Source: a virus. From it: a stretch of DNA of 32,626 bases. The notes beneath the pieces were generated by a model that was given only the letters and a program-made list of their open reading frames with translations, ran no database searches and was not told where the DNA came from. Location: IMG/VR virus record IMGVR_UViG_3300045117_000491, positions 1 through 32,626 of that record. One strand, 5' to 3'. Below are positions 7,369 through 14,633 of the stretch, in pieces. Numbering within the stretch: position 1 is the first letter of the stretch; each line of letters opens with the position of its first letter. Both the position numbers and the translations under genes were made by a program.

Positions 7369-9905
7369 CAGACCTCCATCTCGTCAAGCTGGCGCTCGTG
7401 GTCGACCAGGCCGTCGAGGGCGTCCTCGACCATCAGCTCGAGGCGCGCCATGCCGGACTCCCAGTCGGTGATCGCGAAGTCGAGCACGGTGATCTCGATG
7501 CCTCCGCGTCCGCGGCCGGCGCCGTCGAGGAGCGCGTCGAACTTCCGGGTCTCGACGGGGTTCAGAACACGCTCAGGCTGGATCGTGTTCTTGTACATCC
7601 AGCCGGTGCCCTCGGCGACGCCGCCGTCGTCGAAGACTTTGTCGAGGACCCAGTCCTTCACGTCCCCGCCGATCGCGCCGAACATGCCGGTCGCGTCGCC
7701 CATGAGGCCACCGAGGTTCGCCTTCGACGTGAGCTTCTCGCGGATCCACTCGCGGATCTTGCCGGCGGCGCCGGAGAGGGTGTCCCAGATCGATCCGCCG
7801 CCGCCTGCGGGGCCGCCCTTGTAGGGGCCGCCCATGAACTCGGCGTGCAGGTGCGGGCCGGTGCTGTTGCCGGTGGAGCCGCTGTAGCCGATCGTCGCGC
7901 CCCGGCGGACGCGCTCACCCATCTCGACCGCGAAGCGACTCAGGTGCGCGTAGAGGCTCGAGGTGCCGTCGTCGTGATTCATCCGGATGTGCTTGCCGTA
8001 AGACCCCGTCATGGTGCGCACGAGCGCGATGACGCCGGGCTTCCACGCATGGACCGGAGTGCCCATCGGGACCGGGAAGTCGCCGGCCCACGACGCCCAC
8101 GGGTACTGGGCGCGGGAGTGCTGCTTGCCCGTGCCAGCCACGACGCGGCCGCCCGCAGCGAAGGCGGGCAGGTGGTAGCCGCCACCGGCCAGCACTGCGG
8201 CGCGCATGGCCTCGACCGCGCGGTGCCCGCCGGCTGCCGCGACCTCGCGAGCGGTCCACACGTGCTCGTTGTTCGACAGGAGCGCCTGGATCGAGTCCGA
8301 CGTGCTCGTGCCGGCGCCGAAGACGGGGCCGCCCGTCGCGCGGCGGACGGGGCCCCGGCCGGCCATGGCCCGGTCGGACCCGGTCTCCTTCGCGCCCGAG
8401 CCGGGCTCGGCCACGCGGAAGCTGAGGCTGACACCAGGAATGGAGTCGATCGCGTTGAGGAAGCCGTTGATGATGCGCACGGCGCCGCGGATCGGCCGGG
8501 CGATCACGTCGCCGAGCTTGTCCCAGACGGCGGAGATGCCACGCTTGGCGGCGCCGAAGGCGTCAACGAGGAGGCCGATCCCCTTGCGCGCCAGGCCGAA
8601 GACGGTGCTGACGACGGTCCACCAGACCTTGAAGTGCGTCTTCAGCACGGTGAACACGACGCCGCCGACGGCCTTCAGCACGCCGAAGGCGGCCGGCAGG
8701 CGCGCGCCGACCCATGAGCCGATGCGGCTCAGCACCGGGCTGATGAAGGCCCAGGCCGTGGAGAACGCGCCCTTGACGGCCGTCCAGGTGGTGTCGACGA
8801 CGCTGCGGAACTTCTCCGAGCGCTGGTAGGCCAGCACCATTCCGCCGACCAGCAGGGTCAGTGCGGTGACGACCAGCCCGATGGGGTTCGCGCGCAGGGC
8901 GGCGTTCAGCGACCAGGTCGCACCCGTCGCACCGGCGGTGCCCGCCGCGTAGATCGCCTGGAAGGCGGCCGAGGCCATCATGGCGGCCTTGTAGGCGACG
9001 AGGCCGCCGACCAGGACGCCCAGCATCGACGCGTACTCCTTGACCTTGTCGGGGTTGTCCCCAATCCAGGCGACGGCGTCCAGGCCCTTCTCGGCCAGGT
9101 CTGACAGTTTCGGCAGGAGGCCGGCGGCCAGGGTCTCGCCGAGGTTCCCGACCTGGTGCTCGAACTGGGCCATCTTGCCCTCGGTCGTGTCGCGGAACGC
9201 CTCGCCGGCGCCGCCGACCTGCGACTCGACCTCCTTCAGGATGATCTTCTGCGCGCTGAGGGTGTCGCCCGTCTTCACGAGCGCCTTGATCTGGTTCTTC
9301 TGCTGCTCGGTGAAGGTCACGCCCGAGCGCGAGAGGGCACTGATGCCCTTGACCGGGTCGTTCAGCGCCTTGCCGAGCTGCTTCGACGTCGTCTCCACCG
9401 AGCCGAAGCCGGCGTAGGACAGGTCGACGACCGACTTGGTGGCGCGGTCGAAGATGTCGGCGCCCTTGCCGGCCTCGTTGCGCACGTTCTTGAACGTGAG
9501 CAGGAGGTTGGCGCCCTCCTGGACGGTCTCGGCCTCCATCGACGTCGTGCGCTCGAGGGAGTCCGCGAGCCGCACCACGTCGGTCGTCGCGACCTTCGCG
9601 GCGCCGCCGGTGGCCGCGATGCGCGCGTCCGTCTGGGCATTGATCTTCTCGACCCGCTTCAGGCTCGTGACGGACTCCTTGGCGAAGTCGCCGATCTTCT
9701 TGGCGACGAAGACGCCGCCGATCGTCGCCGCGAGGCCCTTCATCGACCCGCCGAAGCCGCCCGCGAACTTCTTGCCGGCCTTCTTGCCCTCGCGGTCAGC
9801 CAGGGCCGACGTCGGGGCGAGTTCCTGCGCGATCGCACCCTGCACGCCCGTCATCGACGGAACGAGGCTGATGTAGGCGGTAGCCAGCTCGACAGCAGCG
9901 GTCAT
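7368..9905 (-). CDS. Tape measure protein with internal M23 (LytM) peptidase domain
   Basis: The 845-aa product sets tail length and probably enters the cell envelope during infection. The N-terminal 290 residues are helical and charged. Residues about 290-470 carry the hydrophobic segments typical of tape measures (MLGVLVGGLVAYKAAMMASA, PIGLVVTALTLLVGGMVLAY). An M23 zinc peptidase domain follows at about 595-690. It has a His-rich entry (KQHSRAQYPWASWAGDFPVP), the GTPVHA strand, YAHLSRF and the signature GPHLHAEF. The first-ligand His and the Asp are separated by more residues than in classic HxxxD enzymes, a spacing I believe occurs in some phage relatives. A helical tail ends the protein. 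The ATG lies 30 bases after the chaperone frame. The domain suggests local peptidoglycan cutting by the tail tip. Confidence 0.92.
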   Translation of the reverse strand: MTAAVELATAYISLVPSMTGVQGAIAQELAPTSALADREGKKAGKKFAGGFGGSMKGLAATIGGVFVAKKIGDFAKESVTSLKRVEKINAQTDARIAATGGAAKVATTDVVRLADSLERTTSMEAETVQEGANLLLTFKNVRNEAGKGADIFDRATKSVVDLSYAGFGSVETTSKQLGKALNDPVKGISALSRSGVTFTEQQKNQIKALVKTGDTLSAQKIILKEVESQVGGAGEAFRDTTEGKMAQFEHQVGNLGETLAAGLLPKLSDLAEKGLDAVAWIGDNPDKVKEYASMLGVLVGGLVAYKAAMMASAAFQAIYAAGTAGATGATWSLNAALRANPIGLVVTALTLLVGGMVLAYQRSEKFRSVVDTTWTAVKGAFSTAWAFISPVLSRIGSWVGARLPAAFGVLKAVGGVVFTVLKTHFKVWWTVVSTVFGLARKGIGLLVDAFGAAKRGISAVWDKLGDVIARPIRGAVRIINGFLNAIDSIPGVSLSFRVAEPGSGAKETGSDRAMAGRGPVRRATGGPVFGAGTSTSDSIQALLSNNEHVWTAREVAAAGGHRAVEAMRAAVLAGGGYHLPAFAAGGRVVAGTGKQHSRAQYPWASWAGDFPVPMGTPVHAWKPGVIALVRTMTGSYGKHIRMNHDDGTSSLYAHLSRFAVEMGERVRRGATIGYSGSTGNSTGPHLHAEFMGGPYKGGPAGGGGSIWDTLSGAAGKIREWIREKLTSKANLGGLMGDATGMFGAIGGDVKDWVLDKVFDDGGVAEGTGWMYKNTIQPERVLNPVETRKFDALLDGAGRGRGGIEITVLDFAITDWESGMARLELMVEDALDGLVDHERQLDEMEV

Positions 9906-9935
9906 CCGTGGGCCCCTCTCGCTGATAGTGGCGGG

Positions 9936-10331
9936 TCAGCGCTTGCGGGCGCGGAGGGCTTGCTCGTGGCGGCGACGGGCCTGGGCGGCCCGGTCGGCCT
10001 TGGAGTTGGCCTCAAGGGCCGCGGCGTGCTTCTCGTGCGGCAGCAGGGCCGGTCGAGGCTTCTCGCCCTTGCCACCACCGCGCTGCCAGTTCGCGCTGGC
10101 GGTGCCCTGGTCGATCTGACGCAGCAGCAGCCACTCCTCAGAGACGGCGCGGTCGTCGCCGAGGGCGGACCAGCAGCGGGCGCCCCGCGGCAGCTGTGCC
10201 GCGAGGACGCCCGCCTTGCGCAGCGAAAGGTCGCCGCGCCACAGGTCGATCAGGTCGCGCTGGTAGTACTGCTCGAAGTCGGCTTCGAGCTCCTCGTCGT
10301 GGTGCGTCAGGAGCCAGACGAGGAGTCGGAG
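9936..10331 (-). CDS. Tail assembly chaperone, frameshift extension (gpT-like part)
   Basis: This frame has no credible start of its own and is entered by -1 frameshifting from the chaperone gene upstream. At 10331-10337 (minus strand) the upstream frame reads CAG GGA AAC TCC, giving the slippery heptamer G GGA AAC. After slippage the next codon is CTC, and translation continues LRLLVWLLTHHDEELEADF to the stop at 9936. The extension is 131 residues, so the fusion product would be about 253 aa. It contains a conserved-looking segment (YYQRDLIDLWRGDLSLRKAGVLAAQLPRGA cut into parts, residues about 20-50 of the extension) and a basic, Ala-rich C-terminus. In lambda, G and GT proteins coat the tape measure during tail assembly, and the order here is the same. 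An open stretch reaching 10436 exists but overlaps the first frame without a ribosome site. Confidence 0.85.
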   Translation of the reverse strand, partial: LRLLVWLLTHHDEELEADFEQYYQRDLIDLWRGDLSLRKAGVLAAQLPRGARCWSALGDDRAVSEEWLLLRQIDQGTASANWQRGGGKGEKPRPALLPHEKHAAALEANSKADRAAQARRRHEQALRARKR

Positions 10332-10696
10332 TTTCCCTGGCCGGCAGCCCCGAACAGCGCGCGCAGGAACGGCTCGGCGTCGCTGGCCTTCGTGCGCCCG
10401 TTCTCCCCGCGCGCCCGGTCCTTCCATGCCTGCCACTGGTCGGCGCCGAGGATCTGGCGGATCACGAGGATGTTCTTGCCCTCCTCGAGCAGCTCGGCGA
10501 TCTCGATGTCGTCGAACGCGCCGGCCTCGATCACGTAGGTGTGACCCTCGTACTCGAAGACGATGTCGTCGGGGTTGCCCGGGTCGGCCTCGTTCTTCTT
10601 CGCCTGGTGGTCGGCGGGGGCCTTCGCTCCGGCGGCCGCGGCGCGCTTGGCCGTGGTGGTCTTCTTGGCGGGGGTCTTCTTGGCGGTGGTGCTCAT
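10307..10696 (-). CDS. Tail assembly chaperone, first frame (gpG-like)
   Basis: A 129-aa acidic protein located between the major tail protein and the tape measure gene, the standard place of siphovirus tail assembly chaperones. It begins with a Lys/Ala/Thr-rich stretch (TAKKTPAKKTTTAKRAAAAG). A compact domain follows (about 45-105), including DDIVFEYEGHTYVIEAGAFD and WQAWKDRARGENGR. The end is a short Ser-rich tail, SDSSSGS, that is replaced when ribosomes shift at G GGA AAC. The ATG start is 82 bases after the major tail stop, beyond a strong hairpin that could lower its expression relative to the tail protein. The chaperone assignment comes from position, size and frameshift site. Confidence 0.85.
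   Translation of the reverse strand: MSTTAKKTPAKKTTTAKRAAAAGAKAPADHQAKKNEADPGNPDDIVFEYEGHTYVIEAGAFDDIEIAELLEEGKNILVIRQILGADQWQAWKDRARGENGRTKASDAEPFLRALFGAAGQGNSDSSSGS
10331..10337 (-). promoter_or_regulatory. Programmed -1 frameshift slippery site GGGAAAC
   Basis: The heptamer has the X XXY YYZ form in the zero frame (G GGA AAC). It lies eight codons before the first-frame stop at 10307, and the -1 frame stays open for 131 codons. Lambda uses GGGAAAG in the same gene pair. I did not identify a definite downstream stimulatory structure. Confidence 0.88.
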
Positions 10697-10738
10697 GCGT
10701 CAGCTGCTTCCTTCAGGGGTGCGTCGGGCTGAACAGCG

Positions 10739-10774
10739 CTGGTGGGGACGGGCCGACGCGTCCGCCCCCACCAG
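10739..10774 (-). terminator. Strong hairpin after the major tail gene
   Basis: The arms CTGGTGGGG (10739-10747) and CCCCACCAG (10766-10774) pair over nine bases, and the loop contains a further short GC stem (10749-10753 with 10760-10764). It begins four bases after the major tail stop in the direction of transcription. No U-run follows, so it could be a partial terminator, an mRNA-stabilising structure or an attenuator that keeps chaperone levels below tail protein levels. The structure is seen in sequence; the role is inferred. Confidence 0.5.
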
Positions 10775-10778
10775 CTGC

Positions 10779-11330
10779 TCAGGACCCGGCGACGGCGAGC
10801 GCCGGGTTGTTCGTGACGATCTCGTACTCGTACATGACGACCGTGAACTGGTAGGCCGTCATCTCGTCGTTCTTGTGGGGCAGCTCGCCGCGCTCCATGA
10901 CCTCGCCACGGATCACCTCGTAGCGCTTCTCGATGCCGCCGTCGATGAAGCGGATCATCCACTTCCGCTCGTCGCTCGGGACGCCGACGGCCGGCTTCAG
11001 GCGGGTGACGCCCGACGTCGTCGTGACCGTGGCGCCGGGCTCCCACAGGCCCATGACGATCGCGTTCTCCTCGAGCGCCGTGAACTGGAACGTGTCCTCG
11101 GTGCTCGTGAAGCGACGGCGGACGATCTTGCCGCCCTGCCAGGCGTTGTGCGCGGTGTTGTCCTGGTCCTTCGAGACGGGCGCGCCGTCCTCGGAGATCC
11201 AGCCGACCTCCTTCATGGGGTCGCTCGCGCCGGGCAGCGCAGGGAACGTGGGGAAGGTGGCCGTCTTGGGCCCCACCCACACTCCGCTGTCGCCGTCGCC
11301 GTAGATCCGGATGTCGGCGAGGTTCTTCAT
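10779..11330 (-). CDS. Major tail protein
   Basis: A 183-aa protein immediately before the chaperone pair, the expected place and size for the tail tube subunit. The sequence is beta-rich: VWVGPKTATFPTFPALPG near the start, then EVGWISEDGAPVSKDQDN, a strand-rich centre with TFQFTALEENAIVMGLWEPG, and a C-terminal strand (YQFTVVMYEYEIVTNNPALAVAG). The phrase WISEDG is common in actinophage tail tube proteins. The ATG start (MKNLADIRIYGDG) overlaps the stop of the upstream 93-aa gene by four bases. An open extension to 11561 is only Arg/Ala shadow sequence over the neighbour. The assignment rests on order and family texture, and I consider it likely. Confidence 0.85.
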   Translation of the reverse strand: MKNLADIRIYGDGDSGVWVGPKTATFPTFPALPGASDPMKEVGWISEDGAPVSKDQDNTAHNAWQGGKIVRRRFTSTEDTFQFTALEENAIVMGLWEPGATVTTTSGVTRLKPAVGVPSDERKWMIRFIDGGIEKRYEVIRGEVMERGELPHKNDEMTAYQFTVVMYEYEIVTNNPALAVAGS

Positions 11331-11608
11331 CGGCCCTGCTCCTTCGTCTTGTCGACCTCGGTGGTCGGGGGCTGCGTCGGCTTCGAGCTGATGCTCGGCT
11401 TCTGGACGTCGGCGGGCTGCTCGTCGGCGGGCGCGGGCGCCTCGTGCTCCTCGGCGAGCACGGCGTGCCCGACGTGGATCGCGAGCCGCGCCTCGGCGGG
11501 CTCCAGCGCCACCGGGGTGTGCTTGTCGGTCGGCTCGTGCAGGGTCTCGCCGTCCTGGCACAGGTGCTCGTGGATGATGACGACGTCGATGGTGTTCGCC
11601 TCGGTCAT
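11327..11608 (-). CDS. Small hypothetical protein before the major tail gene
   Basis: A 93-aa acidic protein. The N-terminal half (TIDVVIIHEHLCQDGETLHE to AIHVGHAVLAEEHEA) is likely folded, and the C-terminal 40 residues are Pro/Ala/Glu/Lys-rich and probably disordered. It overlaps both neighbours by four bases (ATGA at each end), so it is translated in the head-tail operon between the tail terminator candidate and the major tail protein. I do not recognise a family. A minor structural or assembly role is possible from position alone. Confidence 0.65.
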   Translation of the reverse strand: MTEANTIDVVIIHEHLCQDGETLHEPTDKHTPVALEPAEARLAIHVGHAVLAEEHEAPAPADEQPADVQKPSISSKPTQPPTTEVDKTKEQGR

Positions 11609-11994
11609 GGCTGGATCACTCCTCGTAGGTGCAGCTGGAAGGTGGCCGAGTACCGGGCACCCGGGATGGTGGGATGGGGCAAGTTGGCCGGCCCGCCGAC
11701 CTCGTCGACGTTCTTCACGTTCACGTTGGCGACGACGCTGCCGGCCATCGCCTCGAGGGCGGCACAGCACGTCTGGATGAGGTTCCAGGCGGCGGTCTCG
11801 GTCTGCGCGAACGCCTCGACGGCGATCGTGGGCTGGTCGCTGACGGGCGAGCGGCGCGTGCCGCCGGTCCGCACGATGCGCACCCAGGCGTCGGGGAGCG
11901 GGTCGGGCGTGCGGGTGGCGACCGGAACGCCGACGCCGAGGTGGTCGCAGAGGAAGGTCTCGGCGTCGACTCGCGCAGCGAGTTGCTCAGCCAC
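11605..11994 (-). CDS. Putative tail terminator / tail completion protein
   Basis: The 129-aa product lies just ahead of the 93-aa gene and major tail protein, where siphoviruses encode the tail terminator. It has alternating beta strands and helices: FLCDHLGVGVPVATRTPD, WVRIVRTGGTRRSPVSD, then a helix WNLIQTCCAALEAMAG and a final strand ARYSATFQLHLRG. Alpha/beta proteins of this size with a C-terminal strand occur in the gpU/gp17 terminator family. A GTG start is chosen at VAEQLAARV. It overlaps the upstream gene's end by eight bases, and no start nearer to that stop is better. The family call is by context and fold pattern. Confidence 0.65.
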   Translation of the reverse strand: MAEQLAARVDAETFLCDHLGVGVPVATRTPDPLPDAWVRIVRTGGTRRSPVSDQPTIAVEAFAQTETAAWNLIQTCCAALEAMAGSVVANVNVKNVDEVGGPANLPHPTIPGARYSATFQLHLRGVIQP

Positions 11995-12250
11995 GGCCGG
12001 CGTCCAGCGCTGCGGAGAGCGTGCGGTCCTCGGCCTCGGCGCGCTTGGCCTCGATGCTCTCGGTGCCGACGTGCACGCGCACGCGGTCACGGCCCTGGAA
12101 GACGCAGACGGTCACGCCCTCGCCGGCGGCCGCTGCGATCGCCTCGCCCCGCTCGCGCATGTTCTTGCGCAACTCGTCGTTGCGGATGCTCAGGAGCTCG
12201 CGGGCGCCGGCGCGGTTCATCTTGATCCGGATGCGGGCCACGGTCCTCAC
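11987..12250 (-). CDS. Putative head-tail connector or neck protein (HK97 gp10-like)
   Basis: An 87-aa basic protein: an Arg/Lys-rich start (ARIRIKMNRAGARELL), a helix with RNDELRKNMRERGEAIAAAAG, a strand pair VTVCVFQGRDRVRVHVG, and a helical end. Long N-terminal helix followed by strands is typical of the HK97 gp10 / neck group that lies between stopper and terminator genes. The GTG start overlaps the preceding stop by four bases (GTGA). It ends inside the start of the tail terminator candidate. The assignment is mainly from order and size. Confidence 0.6.
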   Translation of the reverse strand: MRTVARIRIKMNRAGARELLSIRNDELRKNMRERGEAIAAAAGEGVTVCVFQGRDRVRVHVGTESIEAKRAEAEDRTLSAALDAGRG

Positions 12251-12588
12251 TCCTCCCAGCGGTCGAGCCGGACGACGACGTGGTCGAGGCCGAGCCCGGT
12301 CTCGAACGGCTCGGGCTCGCCGTTGACGGTGTAGACGCGCCCGGCGATGCGGACCCGGTCGTGGTGGTCGATGGTCGCGGCCGGAGGCATGAAGAGCGTG
12401 CCGGTCACGGCGGCGGCCGCGCGGTGCTGGTTGTCGCTGGGGCCGACGCCCGGCTGCCAGGAGCAGCCGCGGACCTCGTCGACCGTGGCGGGGTCCTGCG
12501 ACCAGTCGGCGGCGCGGTGACCGCGCTCGACGACGAAGACGGGGTGAAGGATCTCGACCGTCGTGCGGGCGAGAGAGGGAAGGGCCAT
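12247..12588 (-). CDS. Head-tail stopper / connector protein
   Basis: A 113-aa beta-rich protein. Features typical of actinophage head-tail stoppers are the GCSWQPGVGPSDNQHRAAAA segment (about 41-60) and the barrel-like second half with TIDHHDRVRIAGRVYTVNGE. Such proteins seal the portal-adaptor complex after DNA packaging and attach the tail. The ATG shares a base with the stop of the preceding adaptor gene (TGATG), and the end overlaps the next gene by four bases. The family call is by sequence texture and order. Confidence 0.72.
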   Translation of the reverse strand: MALPSLARTTVEILHPVFVVERGHRAADWSQDPATVDEVRGCSWQPGVGPSDNQHRAAAAVTGTLFMPPAATIDHHDRVRIAGRVYTVNGEPEPFETGLGLDHVVVRLDRWEE

Positions 12589-13115
12589 CAGCGGGTGAGC
12601 CTGTAGGGCGCGAGGTCGGCCTTCTCGGCCTCCGTCAGCGGCAGGCCGGTCGCGGTGAAGCCGACGCCGACTTGGCCCACCTGCTCACGGACACGACCCG
12701 CCGGGGAGTCGCCGAGCCGGGCGGCGTAGCCGAGAATCGCGGCGACCAGCCCGTCGGGAACAGGGTCGTAGCCGTGCTCGAGGGTGACCTTGACGGATCG
12801 GAAGGCCGCTGGCCAGCGAGCGCCGTCGCGGCGCTCGAGCATGCCGTCCGCCGACCACCGGTACTTCGACGGGTCCAGCAGCTCGTCGTCGACGAGCACG
12901 GCCGCCACCTCGGTGACGTGCATCGTGGGCAGGTGGAGCAGCGAGGACCCGTCGCCGTCGACGACGAGATCCTCGTTGCGACGGGGGGCGACGTGCCACC
13001 CGCAGTAGTCGCGGACCTTGCCCTGGGCCTGCCGGAGCAGCATCTCCTCGTCGCCGGCCTGGTGGTTCGCCAGGTCGGTGGCGTCGACGATGAGATCGGC
13101 AGGGCCCAGGGCCAT
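12588..13115 (-). CDS. Head-tail adaptor (gp6-like connector)
   Basis: The 175-aa product is mostly helical with a central beta region. It contains LANHQAGDEEMLLRQAQGKVRDYCGWHVAP near the N-terminus (in two parts, about 16-45), a strand region (DGSSLLHLPTMHVTEVAAVLV) and a helical end DGLVAAILGYAARLGDSP. The core DYCGWHVAP is characteristic of actinophage gp6-like adaptors that sit under the portal. I choose the ATG at 13115 rather than the GTG at 13121, because GGAGG lies seven bases before the ATG but directly against the GTG. The gene starts two bases after the 57-aa gene and ends in a TGATG overlap. Confidence 0.75.
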   Translation of the reverse strand: MALGPADLIVDATDLANHQAGDEEMLLRQAQGKVRDYCGWHVAPRRNEDLVVDGDGSSLLHLPTMHVTEVAAVLVDDELLDPSKYRWSADGMLERRDGARWPAAFRSVKVTLEHGYDPVPDGLVAAILGYAARLGDSPAGRVREQVGQVGVGFTATGLPLTEAEKADLAPYRLTR

Positions 13116-13117
13116 GG

Positions 13118-13291
13118 TCACGCCTCCTTCGTGCTGGCCGAGCGCGACTTGTTGCGCGGCTGGGCCTGCTTCTCGACGACGACCTGCTTCTCGCCCACGG
13201 GGGGCAGCGGGTCGGCCTCGAGCTTCAGGCGCTTGGCGTCCTCGGGGGTGTAGAGAACCCCCTGGACCTCGACCATGTCCGGCGCGCTCAT
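13118..13291 (-). CDS. Small 57-aa protein after the major capsid gene
   Basis: This short gene fills the gap between capsid and adaptor. The product starts MSAPDMVEVQGVLYTPEDAK and continues with a Lys/Arg/Ser-rich tail ending SRSASTKEA. The ATG overlaps the capsid stop by one base (TGATG), and the stop lies two bases before the adaptor ATG, so coupling on both sides supports translation. The start of the product resembles a short strand-turn-helix; the tail is basic and disordered-looking. Small genes at this place occur in many actinophages, with no defined role known to me. Confidence 0.7.
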   Translation of the reverse strand: MSAPDMVEVQGVLYTPEDAKRLKLEADPLPPVGEKQVVVEKQAQPRNKSRSASTKEA

Positions 13292-14613
13292 CAGGCGGCC
13301 GGCTTCACGATCGCGAGCCGGTTGGGCTTCCAGATGACCTGGGAGGCCCGCAGCTCGGCGCGGACGTACGTCATGTTGCGCTGCGCGTAGTCCTTGTGCT
13401 GGTTGAACGCCAGCACCGACAGGCCCTCGCGGTCGAGCAGGGCGACCTGCTTGAAGTCGCCGAGCACGGCGTGCGAGTCGGTCAGGCGCTCACTGGTCAC
13501 GCGGGGGCGACCGTGCAGGGTGCCCGCGCCGCCGCCGAACGGACCGCCGGCGTAGTACCGGCCGTCGTTGTCCTGCAGCAGGTCGAGCGCGGCGTCCATC
13601 TCCGGGGAGAGGACGATCGCGTCGACGCGACCACCCCTCAGGCGCACGATCCGCATGATCGCCAGGCGGGTCGCGCGGATGAACGCCTTCACCGCGTCGT
13701 CCGTGGGGAGGGTGTCCGCCCCGGCCGCGTAGGTGTAGGTGACCTGCTGGACGCCGGTCGTGTTGTAGATGCCGCGCGGCTCGCCGCTGGTGCCCGAGCC
13801 GTTGAGCAGCTTCTCCTCGACGACCGAGTTCAGCGAGTACTGCAGCTCGACGTCCATGTAGGCGGCGAAGGCCGGGGCGTCGGCGAGCAGCTGGTTGGTG
13901 ACGTCGTAGCCGTCCGCGTAGGTGTACGGCTTCGCGTCGGCCAGCTGCGTGGCCAGCTCGCTGGTCGGCTTGAGCGCCGCGTCGTCCGTGCCGCTCGTCG
14001 CCTCGGGCACGATCTTGGCGTTGCGGGTCACGCCCGTGATCTGGACGTACTCGAACGCGCCCTCGGTCGTGCCTCGGCCGATCAGGTCCAGGAACGTCAG
14101 CTGGTCGCGCTCGACCTGGTCGATGGTCGGGTAGCGGGTCGGCTGGACGCGCGCCTGCGGGCTCGTCAGCGCCTTGCGGTGCGCCTGCCACTCCTTGAGC
14201 GAGCCGACCTTCACGCGGCCGAGCTGGACCGGGGAGCCGTTGCCGACGCCCGTGGGGTGCGCCTTGCGGAACTCGACGTACTCGTTCGACTTCACGAAGC
14301 GCTCGCCGAAGCTCTTCAGGTCGAGCTGCTCGGAGCGGTCCTTCAGCTCGAAGCGCCCGTCCTCGGGGGCGTCGTCGCCGGGCTCGCTCTTGGAGCCCGA
14401 GAGCTCGGCGAGCAGCGCCTGGGAGTCGGCATCCTTCTTGGCCTGGTCGGACTCGGCCTTCTTCGCGACGGCCAGGTCGTAGTGCTTCTGGTACTCGGCT
14501 CGCTCGGCCTCGGTGAGGTCGCGGTCGCCGTCGGCCTTGGCCTTGGCGGCGATGTCGCTCGCCGACTTGGCCGCCGCCTGGGCCTCCTTGAGGAGGCGGA
14601 GGTGCTTCTCCAT
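13291..14613 (-). CDS. Major capsid protein (HK97 fold)
   Basis: The 440-aa product has the classical HK97 layout. A helical, charged N-terminal scaffold-like (delta) region covers about 1-105 (HLRLLKEAQAAAKSASDIAA), and the mature shell domain follows. In the shell are FLDLIGRGTTEGAFEYVQ, the E-loop/P-domain region with VTRNAKIVPEATSGTDDAAL, YDVTNQLLADAPAFAAYMDV, LLNGSGTSGEPRGI, AIVLSPEMDAALDLLQD and the C-terminal strand RNMTYVRAELRASQVIWKP. The prohead protease upstream would remove the delta region. The ATG follows a GGAAG ribosome site, 20 bases after the protease stop. The open frame beyond this start overlaps the protease gene and is not real. Confidence 0.93.
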   Translation of the reverse strand: MEKHLRLLKEAQAAAKSASDIAAKAKADGDRDLTEAERAEYQKHYDLAVAKKAESDQAKKDADSQALLAELSGSKSEPGDDAPEDGRFELKDRSEQLDLKSFGERFVKSNEYVEFRKAHPTGVGNGSPVQLGRVKVGSLKEWQAHRKALTSPQARVQPTRYPTIDQVERDQLTFLDLIGRGTTEGAFEYVQITGVTRNAKIVPEATSGTDDAALKPTSELATQLADAKPYTYADGYDVTNQLLADAPAFAAYMDVELQYSLNSVVEEKLLNGSGTSGEPRGIYNTTGVQQVTYTYAAGADTLPTDDAVKAFIRATRLAIMRIVRLRGGRVDAIVLSPEMDAALDLLQDNDGRYYAGGPFGGGAGTLHGRPRVTSERLTDSHAVLGDFKQVALLDREGLSVLAFNQHKDYAQRNMTYVRAELRASQVIWKPNRLAIVKPAA

Positions 14614-14633
14614 GATCTTCCCTTCCGGTGTCG

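Noticed and set aside
12588-13121. GTG at 13121 as start of the head-tail adaptor
   Set aside because: The ribosome site GGAGG would be only one base away from GTG, but seven from the ATG at 13115, so the ATG is preferred.
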